DNA of 64,000 nucleotides from Oceanisphaera profunda (GTDB lineage Bacteria > Pseudomonadota > Gammaproteobacteria > Enterobacterales > Aeromonadaceae), in assembly GCF_002157895.1 (NCBI RefSeq), contig NZ_CP021377.1:930001-994000 (forward strand), given 5' to 3'. The notes beneath the pieces are model-generated. The model did no database searches, was not told the origin of the DNA, and was given only the letters and a program-made list of their open reading frames with translations. The translations under genes and the position numbers were made by a program. Of this stretch, positions 63,284 through 64,000 are shown in pieces. Position 1 is the stretch's first letter. Every line of letters starts with the position of its first letter.

Positions 63284-64000
63284 CTAGCCAAGGTGCTTGG
63301 CATGAAAACGCAGGTGGTCTTCTATGAAGCTGGCGATGAAGTAGTAGCTGTGATCGTACCCCGGCTGCATGCGCAGCGTTAAGTCGGCGTTGGCTTGCTT
63401 GGCCGCTTGTACTAACGCTTGCGGCTTTAGCTGCTCGGCCAAGAAGTTATCTGCCTCACCTTGGTCAACCAAAATTGGCAAAGTACTGCCTTTGCTCATC
63501 AGTAACAGACTGGCGTCATAATGGGCCCACATTTGGCGGTTTTCACCCAAATATGCGCTTAAGGCTTTTTCGCCCCATGGGCAGTCGCTCGGGTTACAAA
63601 TGGGCGAAAAGGCCGACACTGACACAAAGCGCTCAGGGTTGCGCAGTGCTAACACTAAGGCACCGTGGCCGCCCATAGAATGGCCACTGATGGCCCGCTT
63701 ACCAGACAACGGCAGCTCGGCTTCGACTAACGCCGGCAGCTCGTTCAGCACATAGTCGTACATCTGGTAATGCTGATTCCAGGGTGCTTGGGTGGCATTA
63801 ACATAAAAGCCCGCGCCTAAACCTAAGTCGTAAGCGGCATTTTCATCGTCCGCTACGCCCTCGCCTCTGGGGCTGGTGTCCGGAATAATCAGTGCTAACC
63901 CAAGCTCAGCGGCAATGCGCTGGGCGCCCGCTTTGCTGGAGAAGTTTTCATCAGAACAGGTTAAACCCGACAACCAATACACGGCCGGCACTGGGCCCGC
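63284..64000 (-). CDS. S-formylglutathione hydrolase-family esterase (partial, 5' end off the right edge)
   Basis: About 238 C-terminal residues of an alpha/beta hydrolase; the frame runs past base 64000. [20 protein letters not shown] is the FGH start region, [17 protein letters not shown] the second block, and the nucleophile serine is in [39 protein letters not shown] and [20 protein letters not shown] carry the other conserved sites, including catalytic Asp in [11 protein letters not shown] and His in YDHSYYF. It hydrolyses S-formylglutathione to formate in formaldehyde detoxification; partner AdhC is expected nearby outside the window. About 40 N-terminal residues are missing. Confidence 0.93.
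   Translation of the reverse strand, partial: AGPVPAVYWLSGLTCSDENFSSKAGAQRIAAELGLALIIPDTSPRGEGVADDENAAYDLGLGAGFYVNATQAPWNQHYQMYDYVLNELPALVEAELPLSGKRAISGHSMGGHGALVLALRNPERFVSVSAFSPICNPSDCPWGEKALSAYLGENRQMWAHYDASLLLMSKGSTLPILVDQGEADNFLAEQLKPQALVQAAKQANADLTLRMQPGYDHSYYFIASFIEDHLRFHAKHLG

Overview
The window looks like a chromosomal stretch of a marine or brackish gammaproteobacterium. Best matches to remembered proteins (EttA, HU, Hmp, CueR, PurH, PurD, AstA, HelD, RhlE, ZapE) are gammaproteobacterial. The gene mix (SSS-type sensor kinase, tonB-exbB-exbD, pabA-astC-astA-astD, CIO-type cydAB) and very repeat-rich spacers suggest Aeromonadaceae, possibly Oceanisphaera, Oceanimonas or Zobellella; that placement is inference. 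I see no rRNA, tRNA, CRISPR array, prophage, integrase or intact insertion sequence.

Layout. 1-8.5 kb: the cut-off end of an SSS/PAS hybrid kinase, a frameshifted HcaT-like MFS transporter, then a plus-strand run of ChaN-like lipoprotein, SMR exporter, glycerophosphodiesterase and RhlE helicase. 8.5-17 kb: BenE-type transporter, CBS protein, a tonB-exbB-exbD operon behind a Fur-like site, EttA, a small outer-membrane barrel, and an AzlCD exporter pair. 17-28 kb: DUF4202 protein, Hmp flavohaemoglobin behind a perfect FNR box, CitE-like lyase, glutaredoxin, an entericidin-like peptide, ChrA, then a copper set (CopA, CueR, CopZ-like) and an NCS2 permease. 28-34 kb: purH and purD separated by an unusual folded element, a COG4315 protein, CbiX-like chelatase, an unknown protein and HU. 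34-41 kb: a GarR-like dehydrogenase and the arginine succinyltransferase pathway genes astD, astA, astC with pabA. 41-49 kb: an RND permease and adaptor, an HTH/membrane-protein pair of unknown function, ZapE and a DUF2750 protein. 49-56.5 kb: pncA-pncB for NAD salvage, PhhB, a three-domain YbaY-MliC-META lipoprotein, and cydA-cydB with a 35-residue DUF2474-like partner. 56.7-64 kb: an NSS symporter, HelD, an Lrp regulator divergent from a YjeH-like exporter, a decayed secretin fragment, and the cut-off start of an S-formylglutathione hydrolase-type esterase.

How genes work together. Clear functional groups are iron uptake energisation (tonB-exbB-exbD), copper export (CueR box, copA, cueR, copZ), purine synthesis (purH-purD), arginine catabolism (astCAD), NAD salvage (pncA-pncB), cyanide-insensitive-type quinol oxidation (cydAB plus small subunit), and efflux (RND permease and adaptor).

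The most striking non-coding feature is the density of dispersed repeats. Almost every spacer over 250 bases is filled by a few recurring families. One group has a GTAG head followed by a short hairpin, the layout of REP sequences mobilised by RAYT transposases. Another looks like a MITE with terminal inverted repeats. Nothing in the window is convincingly a new defence or catalytic system; the best leads are the repeats, the purH-purD folded element, and the unknown HTH/membrane pair.
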